Source of the DNA: Chionoecetes opilio
Lineage: Eukaryota > Arthropoda > Malacostraca > Decapoda > Majidae
Assembly: GCA_016584305.1 (NCBI GenBank)
Contig: JACEEZ010006350.1
Location: forward strand, 87,001 to 151,000
Length of the DNA: 64,000 bases
Reading direction: 5' to 3'
Shown: positions 1 to 10,033 of the stretch, piece after piece
Position numbering within the stretch: position 1 is the first letter of the stretch
How the letters are laid out: the number at the start of each line of letters is the position of its first letter
Made by a program: the position numbers and the translations under genes
The notes under the pieces: model-generated
What the model was told of the DNA's origin: nothing
Seen by the model: only the letters and a program-made list of their open reading frames with translations
Databases searched by the model: none

Positions 1-232
1 TGCTCTCTACAGGGGCCTTATCCACCCATGTATGGAGTATGTCTCACATGTTTGGGGAGGATCCACTCATACAGCTCTCCTAAACAGGGTTGAGTCAAAA
101 GCTTTTCATCTCATCAACTCCCCTCAGACAGACATCTGATTGACTGTCTTCAATCTTTAAATCACCACGCAATGTTGCTTCTCTTGCTCTCTTCTACCGT
201 TATTTTCATGCTCACTGCTCTTCTGAACTTGC
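1..232 (+). mobile_element. 3' fragment of polyA-tailed (jockey/CR1-like) LINE
   Basis: Near-identical to the C-terminal coding part of the fuller LINE copy at 11075-11300. The encoded stretch carries the same GLIRPCMEY-like and HVWGG-like motifs found after the reverse transcriptase domain. The window edge cuts its 5' side and the homology stops at about 232, so it is truncated on both sides. Confidence 0.8.
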
Positions 233-240
233 TTATTGGC

Positions 241-1002
241 TTACTTCTCCTCTGTAAATACCTGCTTTTGTATTGCTCTAATCCAAAATTTTGAAGGATC
301 AGATCTATCCCTCTTAACGAATTTGAAGACTAAATTAGTAGTCTGAAGTAGTTTTCTAAGTAAGGAAAACCTTTTAATGTCTATCACAGGATCTAGGATC
401 AATACAGGTTCCCTTATTATATCTTTAAATATGTCAGGCTTAGGATAAACCTCTTGTCGAGGCATAGTATTACAATCTTTCAGCTAGACAGGGCCTTTAA
501 ACCATAATCCTGTGATTAATTTGAGGGCAGTAGTTCTTGGAGACACATTATTAGTTGGATTTTTCTTACTCACAATATATATATTATGAACTGGAATATC
601 ACTTTCCTCCAATATCTCACTAACTGGTATGGGCAAGAATGTGGTTCCAATTCTAGCAATTAATAGGGGTTGTGCATGACTAGGAATACCTTCCCCTTGT
701 TTGGCTTGGTGAGCACTTTGTGGGATGGGTCCCAATATTACATTACCACCAGCACTGCTGAACATAGAGACGGTATGTCTTTTGATGACCTTCCTTAGGT
801 AACGCCCAAAATAATCAGCGCCCATAATTAGTTGGAACAGACCATCAACGTCCTCAAAGGTATTTCTAACTAGTCTAACACCTTTCTCACTTAACATTTC
901 AGCTGTGCCTTTAGTCCTTTTACAGTTAAATTTATACCAATATGATTAACTACATCAGCTACCCTAACATTTACATTTTCCTAATTGGACTAAGGGTTGA
1001 AC
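241..1002 (-). pseudogene. BEL/Pao-like pol remnant: protease end joined to pre-integrase region
   Basis: Minus-strand coding remnant of a BEL/Pao-like retrotransposon polyprotein. The part at 897-700 reads LIMGADYFGRYL, resembling the end of the DUF1758 aspartyl protease domain of Pao elements. It then runs into NNVSPRTTALKLI and LWFKGP (about 560-487), which resemble the NPAD..SRG and WW.GP..L segment just before the Pao integrase, and into IDIKRFSLLRKLL (about 380). Reverse transcriptase and RNase H, which should lie between, are absent, so a large deletion is inferred. There is an in-frame stop just after LWFKGPV and a frameshift near 940. The other half lies at 3746-4380, beyond an inserted fold-back element. 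Assignment rests on motif recognition only. Confidence 0.6.
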
Positions 1003-1360
1003 CGTGGCCACCGAGAGAGAAGGCCTGATGGATCGCCCGTGACATCCCACCATCTAGATCTCACCGCTCCGCTCCCCGTACAAGTTTACCTACCTAATAT
1101 AATGTTTATCAGTATAAAGATATACTGTTATCTTCGGAAATGTTTGTTCTATAATATTATCAAATAAAATAAAGGTAAAACACACAAAAGAAATGCCATT
1201 ATGAGACTTTCAAGAAATATGCATTAACGTAAACTCTTCACCATTTAATATTTTGCGAGAAAACTTTTTACATAGAGAATATCAATAGAAGCAGAATTTA
1301 ATTAGCTTTCCATTGATATATTTCGCTTAGTGATAAATGAATTAGCAACATGCATAAATT

Positions 1361-2989
1361 CAATCAATCAATCATTAGGGGCATACGCCGGGGGGGCGCG
1401 TCGCCTCGCCCACCCTACGACGCCACTCCCGGGGGTCACCACGCGCGAGTTCCCATGCAGGCTCCTTTCCCATACCAAGCAGCTCTCGACAAGAAACATC
1501 AACTTGCCCCAGCCACGAGCCTTGGCCTCCTCCACGCCGGATTGTCTCTTACAGATACAACCCGATGGGAGGGATTGGTTTCAGGGTAGCGTGCCACATG
1601 CCCATATAGCCGAAGTTGGCGCTGACGGACTATGCAGGTAATAGGCCTCGATTCAGTCTCACAGTGCAATCGCTGATTTGACACGTAATCATCCCAGTGA
1701 TAACCCATGATTCTGCGAAGACACCTATTACCAAAGGCATTGATTCGTCTCTTCAAGTCACTATTTAGTGTCCATGTCTCACAACCATAGAGTAAGACAG
1801 GGATCACAAGCGACTTGAAGATCCGGATCTTTGTACTCCTGCACAGGTACCGACAATGCCAAATACTCCCGCTGAGTGAGTCCATAGCACAGGGGGCTAT
1901 GCCAATCCGCCGCAAGACTTCTTGATGCGACCCGCCGTCATTATGGACTGCGCTACCAAGGTATATAAAACTTTCCAAGATCTCAATGTCCTCGCCACAT
2001 GCATGAACAGACTGTACTGCTTCATCTAGTAAGTCTCCAAACACCTGGACCTTGGTCTTGAGCCAGGAGACTTTAAGTCCCAAAGGCTTTGCCTCCTCGT
2101 GCAGCGCCTCGAGAGCCATCACCAAGACCTCCAGCGACTCAGCAAAGATTACTGCATCATCGGCAAAAACAAGATCAGTGATCTTGGGTGTTGCCGACGG
2201 ATGCTCCACAATCACTTTGATCTACAACCTTGTCCAATACCCAGTCCATACAAGCATTGAAAAGTGATGGGGCAAGGATGCACCCTTGCCTCACTCCTGT
2301 ATTCACAGGAAAGAAGCTGGATACACCTGCCCCACACTTCACAGCACTCTCAGTCCCAGAATACAGACCAGTTATCAAACCAATAGTCCTTGCAGGAATC
2401 CCGTGATGTCGCAGAAGATCCCAGAGTGACTCACGATGCACCGAGTCAAACGCCTTCTTGAGATCAACATAGGCTGCAAGCATCCCCTGTCGAAACTCAC
2501 GTCGGCGTTCCACCAGGACACGAAGCGCTAGGATACGGTCCGTTGTTGACTTACCAGGCGTGAACCCAGACTGCTGAGGTCTCTGATGCTTCAGCAGATG
2601 ACTGCGAATCCGTGTCAGCAATAGATGGGCAAGCACCTTGCCTGGCACGCTGAGCAGTGTAATACCGCGGTAATTGTTGCAGTCCTGACGGTCCCCTTTC
2701 CCTTTCCAGATACGGACGACCAGCCCCCTTTTCTAGTCAGGAGGAATGGTACCTGATTGCCACACGGCAGTCAGGACAGCATGCAACCCGCGGATCATGG
2801 CCTCACCCCCAGCTTTGAGGAGCTCCGCACTGATATTACAAACACCAGCTGCCTTTCCACCCCTCAACTTTGCTACAGCCTTTCTGACTTCGTCGAGAGG
2901 GTGCGGTTTCGTCAATGGGAGGATCGGCATCCACTGCCTGTAACCCAGTGGTGTGAAGCTGCTCAGTTGGAGGGTCCACCGTGAACAAC
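1361..2989 (-). mobile_element. RTE-type LINE, 5'-truncated, coding sequence broken
   Basis: Minus-strand non-LTR retrotransposon. Seen in order: a KLRGGKAAG motif (about 2870), NNYRGITLL-like block (about 2670), GFTPGKSTTDRI (about 2560), the VDLKKAFDSVHRE palm motif (about 2455), GVRQGCILAP (about 2290), the LVFADD catalytic motif (about 2170), and a C-terminal LLYGCETW/HVARYPE segment to 1499. Lesions include a TGG to TAG change at about 2723 and a frameshift near 2205. The 3' end carries a (TGAT)n-type tail (1361-1374). A 10 bp duplication TGCATAAATT flanks it (1351-1360 and 2990-2999). Reverse transcriptase copies RNA into DNA during target-primed insertion; this copy cannot make a full enzyme. 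Confidence 0.9.
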
Positions 2990-3039
2990 TGCATAAATTA
3001 GCGTTAACTAAATATAAAAAATCATGAAATCGGGTAATT

Positions 3040-3735
3040 TCCTACCTAATATATGTTTATCAGTATAAAATATATACTGTTATCTTCGGAAATGTTTGTT
3101 CTATAATATTATCAAACAAAAAACCGTAAAACACACTAAAGAAATGCCATTATGAGACTTTCAAGAAATATGCATGAACTTAAACTCTTCGCCATTTAAT
3201 ATTTTGCTGAAAAACTTTTTACATAAAGAATATCAATAGAAGCGGAATTTAATTAGCTTTCCATTGATATATTTCCTTATCTGATAAATGAATTAGGACT
3301 ATGCATAAATTAGCGTTAACTAAATAAATAACATCATGAGAGCGGGTAATTTTTCCAGATTGATGAGGTTATGTATTTAGTTAACGCTAATCTATGCATG
3401 GTTCTAATTCATTGATCAGAAAAGGAAATATATCAATGGAAAGCTAATTAAATTCCGCTTCAATTGATATTCTCCATGTAAAAAGTTTTCCGTAAAATAT
3501 TAAATGGCGAAGAGTTTAAGTTCATGCATATTTCTTGAAAGTCTCATAATGGCATTTCTTTAGTGTGTTTTACAGTTTTTTATTTGATAATATTATAGAA
3601 CAAACATTTCCGAAGATAACAGTATATCTTTTATACTGATAAACATTATATTAGGTAGGTAAACTTGTACGGGGAGCGGAGCGGTGAGATCTAGATGGTG
3701 TGACGTCACGGGCGATCCATCAGGCCTTCTCTCTC
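3040..3735. repeat. Hairpin-forming inverted arms B and C of the fold-back element
   Basis: The plus-strand segment from about 3040 (CCTACCTAATATATG...) to 3330 is repeated in reverse complement from about 3368 to 3660. The hairpin centre is AT-rich around 3330-3368. Arm A at 1080-1350 is a further direct copy of arm B. Confidence 0.8.
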
Positions 3736-3745
3736 GGTGGCCACG

Positions 3746-4380
3746 GTTGAACTACGTCAAAGGTTTGAGCCCCTTTATTGGCAAGACAACCTGAAATGGC
3801 TAAGTTCACTTTATTAATTATGCGTAGTTGAAATAAATCAACTATTTCCCTATTAATGAAGGATCTTTGTGCACCACTGTCAAACATTGTCTTTACAATG
3901 ACTGAATGACCATTGTTGCTCACCTTCAACTCTACCGTAGGGATAGTTGATGAACTACTCGTATCAGTGACTGCCATTTAAAGTACTGTAGAATCTGAGT
4001 TAATATCACTGTTAGGACAAAGAGCTATGTTGTGAATAGATTGTGTACAATTCCTACAAGTTCTTAACTTCATAGGACATGCGCCCGTCAGGGTGGCAAG
4101 GTTGGTAGAGACGTGAGCCCGCAATGTGCAGCGTCCCTGTGCATTCGGTCAGCGGTTCGAGTCTGCCTAGTTCGTGCTGACGTGGCGGCGCTTTGTATAG
4201 TCAATAACCTTGTAGTTGGTACTTGCAAAGTGTCTAGATAGGATGAAAATCTGATCTTATCTTATCATAGGACATGCATTTATAGCATGTTTACCACTGA
4301 GACAGGTAAGGTTTTATCTAGGCTCATTAACCTTTTAAACCAATGGTACAATCTGGATAGACATTACATGTGAAGGGTGT
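3746..4380 (-). pseudogene. BEL/Pao-like gag zinc knuckles and DUF1758 protease start
   Basis: Minus strand, interrupted by a SINE at 4083-4264. Reading from the right, cysteine-rich sequence gives C-X4-H-X4-C (CLSGKHAINAC) and then a full C-X2-C-X4-H-X4-C knuckle (CRNCTQSIHNIALC, about 4065-4020). After a stop, 3977-3753 reads a protease-like domain with the aspartyl active-site motif FDSGAQRSFI (about 3875). This order, gag zinc knuckles then protease, is typical of BEL/Pao polyproteins. The frame stops at the fold-back insertion and continues in the remnant at 241-1002. Confidence 0.65.
4083..4264 (+). mobile_element. tRNA-derived SINE (family S1) with 13 bp target duplication
   Basis: An A-box-like TGGCAAGGTTGG (4094-4105) and a B-box-like GGTTCGAGTCT (4154-4164) lie about 50 nt apart, as in a tRNA-type RNA polymerase III promoter. 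The 3' end is a short CTTATCTTAT tail. The duplication TCATAGGACATGC occurs at 4070-4082 and 4265-4277. Removing the SINE rejoins the BEL/Pao zinc-knuckle sequence. Confidence 0.85.
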
Positions 4381-4628
4381 ATGTTTGTAACACAATACAT
4401 TTTTTTAGTTGGTTTATCTACATTTTTTCGTATCTATTTACTTGTAATTCCTATTTTTTATAAGTCATCACATTTTATAATATTGTTTTATGTTTGTCTA
4501 TATGTCTGTTTTTATTTCTTGATGAATGTATATTCATTTTCAGACCATTTTCATTTGTGTCGATTTTACAGTCGACCGGCTTCGTTAGGGCATTATTGGA
4601 GCCTGTCTTGCAAATGGCGGTGTAAGTA

Positions 4629-5075
4629 CAGGGAGGTCCCGTTATACCAGCATTCCATATACGAGAATCCGATGATATGAGATGTGTAAATTAGGGTCTA
4701 TTTTCAATATACGAGATCGAAAATACAATGCTACGACATTCAAACTGGGGTGAGTAAAATTACCAAGTTATTTACTAAAGTAAATTACAAGTTATTTACA
4801 AAATTATCAAGTCCTTTACTGACTATATGATTTTACCTAAGGTTGTACGATAATCAATCTGAAAATATGATAATTCTGGTGGCTCGGTACGACAATGTGG
4901 CCTACAAAAATTCATATCCCTGGACGATGTACAATGATTCAGATGCGCAGAGATGAGTTTGTGGGCAGTGGAAGAGGTCTGCGCACCCCTCCCTTGTCCC
5001 TTACCTACCCTACCCTCTCGAGTCTATTGTATCACGTGGCAGCACCGAGGATCTTTCCTCTTCAGCTCCCTTCAC
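4629..5075 (-). mobile_element. T2 Tigger-like element fragment
   Basis: Starts after a TA with CAGGGAGGTCCCGTTATA and matches the right-hand part of the T2 copy at 43826-45768 in reverse complement, without the LINE insertion that copy carries near 44417. It therefore shows the empty site of that LINE. The far end is not recognisable. Confidence 0.75.
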
Positions 5076-5349
5076 ACATTCCATAATTGAACCACGATAG
5101 CGCCACCAATTTGATTATTGACGCTACCGTAAAATTTGACCACGATAAACGCAGACCACGATAGCCTCACAACAATGTCACACTGCCTGTACGTATGTGT
5201 CATGATGGTTGTAAGATGGTCACGATGGAGTCATGACAGCTGTACGACTATGTCACGAATGGAAAATAAACGGTCATTTTGCCGTCACTATAGAGCTACG
5301 ATAACCATGACAGTGCCATGAATGTATCACGATAGCGTCAATAGCAACA
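5076..5349. repeat. CACGATAG-rich degenerate simple sequence
   Basis: Several spaced copies of CACGATAGCG/ACGATA-type words without a clear period. No gene seen. Confidence 0.4.
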
Positions 5350-5765
5350 TGCTTCACACGTGGGTGGGGGTTGCCATGGTGATGGAGAAGGAAGGGAGGC
5401 TAGAGATGAAGGTGGGAGAAACAGGGTGGTGTTGGTGATGGTTAAAGGGGGGAAACGGGGGAGGAGGGTTGTAATAAAGAAGGGGGTGTCGGTGGGGAAA
5501 CGGGGGGGAGGGGGGTTGGGGATGGAGAAGGCGTGGTGTTGTTGGGGATGTGAGTGGTTAAAAGGGGGATGGGAGTAGGGGGAAGGGAGTCGAGGGGGGA
5601 GTGTCACCACGTGGTGGTGGGAGTAGGGGGAAGGTTGTCGAGGGGGGAGTGTCACCACGTGTTGGTGGGAGTAGGGGGAAGGGAGTCGAGGGTGGGTGGA
5701 GGTGAATGAGAAAGGGGGGAGAAGGCAAAAGGGGGTGCAAAAAAGGGGGAGAAGGTAGGGATGAA
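5350..5765. repeat. G-rich minisatellite
   Basis: Extremely G-rich on the plus strand. From about 5565 a unit near 49 bp containing GGGAGTAGGGGGAAGG and GAGTGTCACCACGTG is repeated about three times. Runs of four or more G could form quadruplexes. Predicted proline-rich frames on the minus strand are low-complexity artefacts. Confidence 0.7.
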
Positions 5766-5768
5766 GGC

Positions 5769-6140
5769 ACGCGTAACGATTTAGGAACGTTAGGAACGAA
5801 TTTGATCATATAGAACGATTCCGCCATCAAAGTAGGGCAAATCTGAGGAGTTCTCATATAGAGCTGAAATATCGTACAGAACATGAGCAGGCCGCCATAA
5901 GAAGGCTTGCGGCAGCTTGCGTTTTCTGTTAACTCGAGGCACTTTTCGTAAGCCGGCTTGCCCAGCTGGCGCAAGCCGTGGCAAGGGTGAGTAAGTACAC
6001 AGCGGTAGCGACCGCGAAATTCTTATCCATTATTACCCAGAAAAAAAATTTGTGCACGATATATGTTGTGATCCATTCACAATATCGTCAGTTATCGTAA
6101 TTTATTGATGGCTTCCATTCGAAGGTACACTCGTCATTGT
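5769..6140 (+). mobile_element. Internal part of a T5 Tigger-like element
   Basis: Matches 46540-46840 of the T5 copy at 46429-47690 (shared ATTTGATCATATAGAACGAT and GATATATGTTGTGATCC). The left terminus is missing where the minisatellite begins. The LINE at 6141-8073 is inserted at its right side. A T5 right end occurs much further on at 12682, possibly of this same copy. Confidence 0.6.
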
Positions 6141-6242
6141 TGTTGTTGTTGTTGTTGTTTTAGGGCTGCGAGGATCCCATGGGGAACACTGTGAGCCCTG
6201 GTGATGTCCTATGATGCTATCACAGGCATTGTAGTTGACCTG

Positions 6243-7550
6243 GGGGGAGATGCTCGAAAGAGTTACGGGCCCGTAAGTATTACCTTAGGGGACTTTTACC
6301 TCGTAGCGCCTCTAAGGGAGATGCTCAAACCGTTTTCTCACTTGGTACGGGACCGCGAGGCTAAGGGTGGTCTGGAGCACCCTTAACTCCTTAAGGGAGT
6401 GAAATTTGAAGCGACAAGACATAAACAAACAAGTTGTATCACTATATTTTATGTTTTTTGTGTATTATAGAGCCATTTCATGCTTGCCTGTTTGAAATGT
6501 GATGTGTTTATTGCATCATTGACTCCATATATATCATATTTAACATACAATACTTATACTTGTAATAAATTCATATCAGGGCAAACCTATATATTAAATA
6601 TATATATCGGTCGACTTCTTGAATCAAAACGTATAGTTCATCATACAAGTTTGGCCACTATAATGATCCGGTGGTGGTGGTGGTATCAAATGTCTGACGT
6701 ACTAGTACACACGCACGTATACACACAAGCAAGGATATTATAAAGTTATACTATCCTTGCACACAAGTGTCACGTGTGTCACAGTGAGGTGTTAGCCCCC
6801 AGTGTGTTGTCTGACCTAAAGAGTGAACGCGCAGTTCTCGTCCACTATAACAGAGTACCGCCAGGGCCACGGATATGGCATACGTACGGCGCGGGCCAGC
6901 AGTGGTCTATAGATCCTAATTTCGGGCACGCGGGACTCGAACCTATGATCAGCGCATCAAGGTATACCCTGGGTACGTATCTATAGTAATCAGCGGGAGA
7001 ATATTACGCTGCAAGGCTAATATGGCAGCTATGTATTATCGTAACATTCTGACGATAGTGAGCTAAAATCGGCCCTATTTCGGAAATCAGTCAATCTTAG
7101 CTCAACACCGGCAAACATAGTTTTTAGGTTTAGGCTAAGTTATATTTAGGTCTGGTTTAGGTTAGGTAAGGTTTATGATGGGTTTGTGTTAAGTTTTGTA
7201 GAGTTATTTAGGTTAAATAAGCGTCCGCAGGACGATTTCCGGAAGGGGACGATTTCCGAAAGGGGCCGATTTTAGCGCAACAGCGGCATTTGAATTGTCT
7301 TTAAATTTATTTATCGGGCTCCCTGACAGCTGAGAGCATGATGATTGGCTAGATAAGGCCGCGTCATGCGAGGCTCTGCTCTGTGATTGGTCAGCAGAAT
7401 TTCCCCACACATATCCCTATATCCCCCAACCAGAGGCCACCGATAACCGTACGGGAGTGACGGCTCGGTACGAGCATCTCCCTCAGCCCACCCTCGTAAG
7501 GTTATTGTAGCCATACACTCGTAAGTTGTCCCTTACGAGGGATTTTCGAG
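6243..7550. mobile_element. Unclassified insertion with short degenerate inverted ends
   Basis: Interrupts the LINE between GTAGTTGACCTG and CTGTCTTCCTCAGG. The left end GGGGAGATGCTCGAAA and the right end TTTTCGAGCATCCCT are inverted. No coding domain is recognised inside; the short frames present look random. The target duplication is not clear. Confidence 0.5.
7115..7220 (+). repeat. TTAGG-like degenerate repeats
   Basis: Repeated GGTTAGG/TTTAGGTT words resembling the arthropod telomere unit TTAGG, too degenerate to be a functional telomere. Confidence 0.4.
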
Positions 7551-8189
7551 CATCCCTGCCCTGTCTTCCTCAGGAAGGCACAGGTGAGGCGGATGACAGA
7601 GTGTTGCCATGAGGGGGGGACGCCAGCCGCCGCCAGCAGGGTGGGCAGGTCAAAGGTAGTGACGTTCATGGTGAGGAGATGAGTGTGTAGTGTACACAGT
7701 GGGAGTGGAAGCGCGGACATTGCAGCAGAAAGTGTTCAATAGTTTCAGAGACGTTCCTGCACCAGGGGCAGTGGGGGTCAGGGGATAGACAGAGACAGTG
7801 TAGGTGAGCAGTGAGTGTCGTGTGCCCCAGGCGGAGGCGGGTGAGAGTGACATCCAGGACACGGGACTTTTTCCGTATCCACGGCTGAGGGGAAGAGTCA
7901 CTGCGGTATTGGTCCATGGAGGTGATGTGGAGGGCATCGCCGAGCATGTGGTTCCAGGTGGAGCGGCAGACCTGGGAGATGAGGCGTGTGGCTGTGGAGA
8001 GCGGCAGAGGGAAGGGGGTCGTGTTTACCTCTGTTAAGGCCATCTTGGCTGTCATCCACTCAGCCATTGACAACTCGTCATTGTGGTTTGGTGTCGTAGT
8101 TGGTGTTTACAAGTTATCAGCTTGGCAGGCACGCAAGCGAGAGTTAAGGGGAGAGTCCGCCGTGACAATATGAAAATAATTTTTTAATA

Positions 8190-8651
8190 CAGGTTGAAGT
8201 TCCCAAACTCGGCAACCTCGGGACCAGCGCCGAGCCGAGTAATGGAATTTTCCGACTTTTAGAATGTAGATATATTAAGGGAAAAAAAAGCATCCAACTT
8301 CTTCAAAAGGTCAATTTTCTCAGAAATAGTTAACACATTGTTCTTCCTTTTCTTTTCACTTCCACCAGTAGGTGTTCCTGGACGTTTGGGAGCCATAATA
8401 CCAATAACAGACCTGTAGAAGTACACAAAATAACAGTGTACACAACTCTACAGTCACAACACCACTGAACAATAACAACAAACAAATCGGCGGGAGAAAC
8501 CAAGCGGCCTAGTGTGGTGGCACCTAGCGGCCGACCCGGCAACTACGCCCAGGGTTTTGGGTATTCTGCCGTGTTTTGGAAAATCCGGAACCATAGCCGA
8601 GTTTTGGGTGTTGCCGAGTCTTGGGATGCCGAGTTTGGGAACTTCAACCTG
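8190..8651 (-). mobile_element. T1 Tigger-like deletion derivative with transposase N-terminus
   Basis: Bounded by TA and by inverted CAGGTTGAAGTTCCCAAACT ends. On the minus strand from 8395 it keeps an ATG-started frame MAPKRPGTPTGGSEKKRK followed by LTISEKIDLLKKL, a CENP-B/psq-like helix-turn-helix start typical of Tigger/jerky transposases. The rest of the transposase is deleted. Confidence 0.85.
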
Positions 8652-8959
8652 TATACGAATTTGAGTTATATGGTCTATGGCAACACCCTATCCTTTGGCT
8701 TTCGGATGGTGGAATTTTTTTCAGTCGGACATTTTTTTAAATGCCCATAGTGAGGGGCATTTAAACTTTCATAACTTGTAAAAAAAAATAATAATAATTT
8801 TTTGGGGGGGGATCATTTTCCCATATATCAAAACAAAGCCTTTAAAAAACAACAACAGCAATCTTCAGGGTGAAGTTTGTTACCCAGGTAACAATTCTGG
8901 AACAATTTTGGATATGAAAAGTGCAACCTGTTCACAAAATTTTTTGGAACAAATGTATA

Positions 8960-9732
8960 CAGGGAGGTCCCGAAGATACGAGCAGTTAGGTTCCACCTGA
9001 CGTACTCGTAAAGCGAAATCTCGTATAACGAAACACATAACTAATGGTAAAATATAGGTTTGGTTCCAGGACCCCATAAAAAAAAGAAAAAAAGAGAAAA
9101 AAAGAGGTTTTTCAAGCTAAAGTAAACTATAGCAAACACAACAAACACACAGCGTCTATATTACCCACACTGTACTACCTATTCTGTAGAAAAAGCATTC
9201 TGAAAGAGAAAAGAGCACACAAAATAGCATAACTGCACATTAATTAAACATAAAACATGCATAACAAGCAAAAAAGACGTTGTAATGTAGGGGGCGCTGC
9301 GTGATACAAGAGAAGGTAGTGTAGCGGTCCCAAGGTTGGGGCCGCACACCTGCTAATTACCCCTAAAGGTCAGGCCGCGCCATATGCTTAATTACCCTTC
9401 AGGTCATGCCTTGCTAGGGGTGACCTGACTGCGGTCCCAAGGTTGGGGCCGCACACCTGCTAATTACACCTAAATGTCAGGCCGCGCCATATGCTTAATT
9501 ACCCTTAAGGTCACGGCTTGCTAGGGGTGACCTCAATGGGGTCAACAAATCCCCCTTTGTCCAGCCCAGGAGTGGTAGGGCGCACATTTTCAATTTGATA
9601 ATTTTACTCACCCCTGTTTGAATGTCGTATCATTGGATTTTCGATCTCGTATATTGAAAATAGACCCTAATTTACACATCTCGTATCATCGGATTCTCGT
9701 ATACTGAATGCTCGTATAACGGGACCTCCCTA
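8960..9732 (+). mobile_element. T2 Tigger-like element, non-autonomous
   Basis: Inverted ends CAGGGAGGTCCC...GGGACCTCCCT, TA flanks, and subterminal CTCGTATAACG words. Inside are two tandem copies of about 110 bp (9322-9535). No transposase frame remains. Confidence 0.8.
9322..9535. repeat. Two-copy 110 bp tandem repeat inside T2
   Basis: The unit starts GGTCCCAAGGTTGGGGCC and ends TAGGGGTGACCT. The same duplication is present in the T2 copy at 22806-23012, so it predates the spread of the family. Confidence 0.75.
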
Positions 9733-10033
9733 TACATCCAAAAAGGACTAGAAAAGAGAGAAAAGAGAAGAATTACACCGAAGAAGACAATAAACAAGAA
9801 GAGGAAGACAGACAAAGGAATTCCAACCGAAAGCTATGCACCTGGTGAATTTTGATCGAACCTTGCAACAATGAGGGGCGTGGCGGGCCCTGACACCCTC
9901 GCCTGTGAGCGATTAATTAATACCTTTATAAGGGGGGGGAAAAGGTGCAGATCCTTTTATGCATGCATTGATATGTGATTACTGATCCCATAAAATTCAT
10001 ATGAAAGTAGCATTGACAGTATACGGTCATAGC

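Larger units (their letters stand above)
1003..3745. mobile_element. Fold-back (long inverted repeat) DNA element splitting the BEL/Pao remnant
   Basis: Arm A (1003-1350) and arm C (about 3370-3745) are inverted copies over roughly 350 bp, both ending in CGTGGCCACCGAGAGAGAAG. A third arm B (about 3040-3330) lies in the same direction as A and forms a hairpin with C around 3330-3368. The insertion is flanked by GTTGAAC (996-1002 and 3746-3752); because the terminus is palindromic the duplication may be read as 5 to 8 bp. The flanks join the two halves of one BEL/Pao reading frame. An RTE LINE (1361-2989) was inserted later. No transposase is visible and the superfamily is unknown. Confidence 0.75.
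6141..8073 (-). mobile_element. LINE with (CAA)n tail, 5'-truncated, internally interrupted
   Basis: 3' end of the RNase H-bearing LINE family seen more fully at 44417-45422. The plus strand begins with (TTG)n, the complement of a (CAA)n tail; 7550-8050 encodes, on the minus strand, LRLGHTTLTAHLH and CPWCRNVSETIEHFLL, a cysteine-rich C-terminal motif of such LINEs. The duplication CTCGTCATTGT flanks it at 6130-6140 and 8074-8084. About 6243-7550 is unrelated sequence inserted within the LINE. Confidence 0.8.

Noticed and set aside
5338..5974. Proline-rich minus-strand frames
   Set aside because: They lie on the complement of a G-rich minisatellite and have no domain or splice support.
6930..6965. 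Possible tRNA gene from a GCGGGACTCGAACC word
   Set aside because: Only a B-box-like word on the minus strand; no acceptor or D-arm pairing found.
7115..7220. Telomere or interstitial telomeric array
   Set aside because: TTAGG-like words are too irregular and short; a similar patch is at 28515-28560.
8330..8542. 70-codon MPGRPLGATTLG frame, seen again at 30098 and 62977
   Set aside because: It is out of frame with the MAPKRPG transposase start in the same T1 element and is conserved only because the copies are similar.
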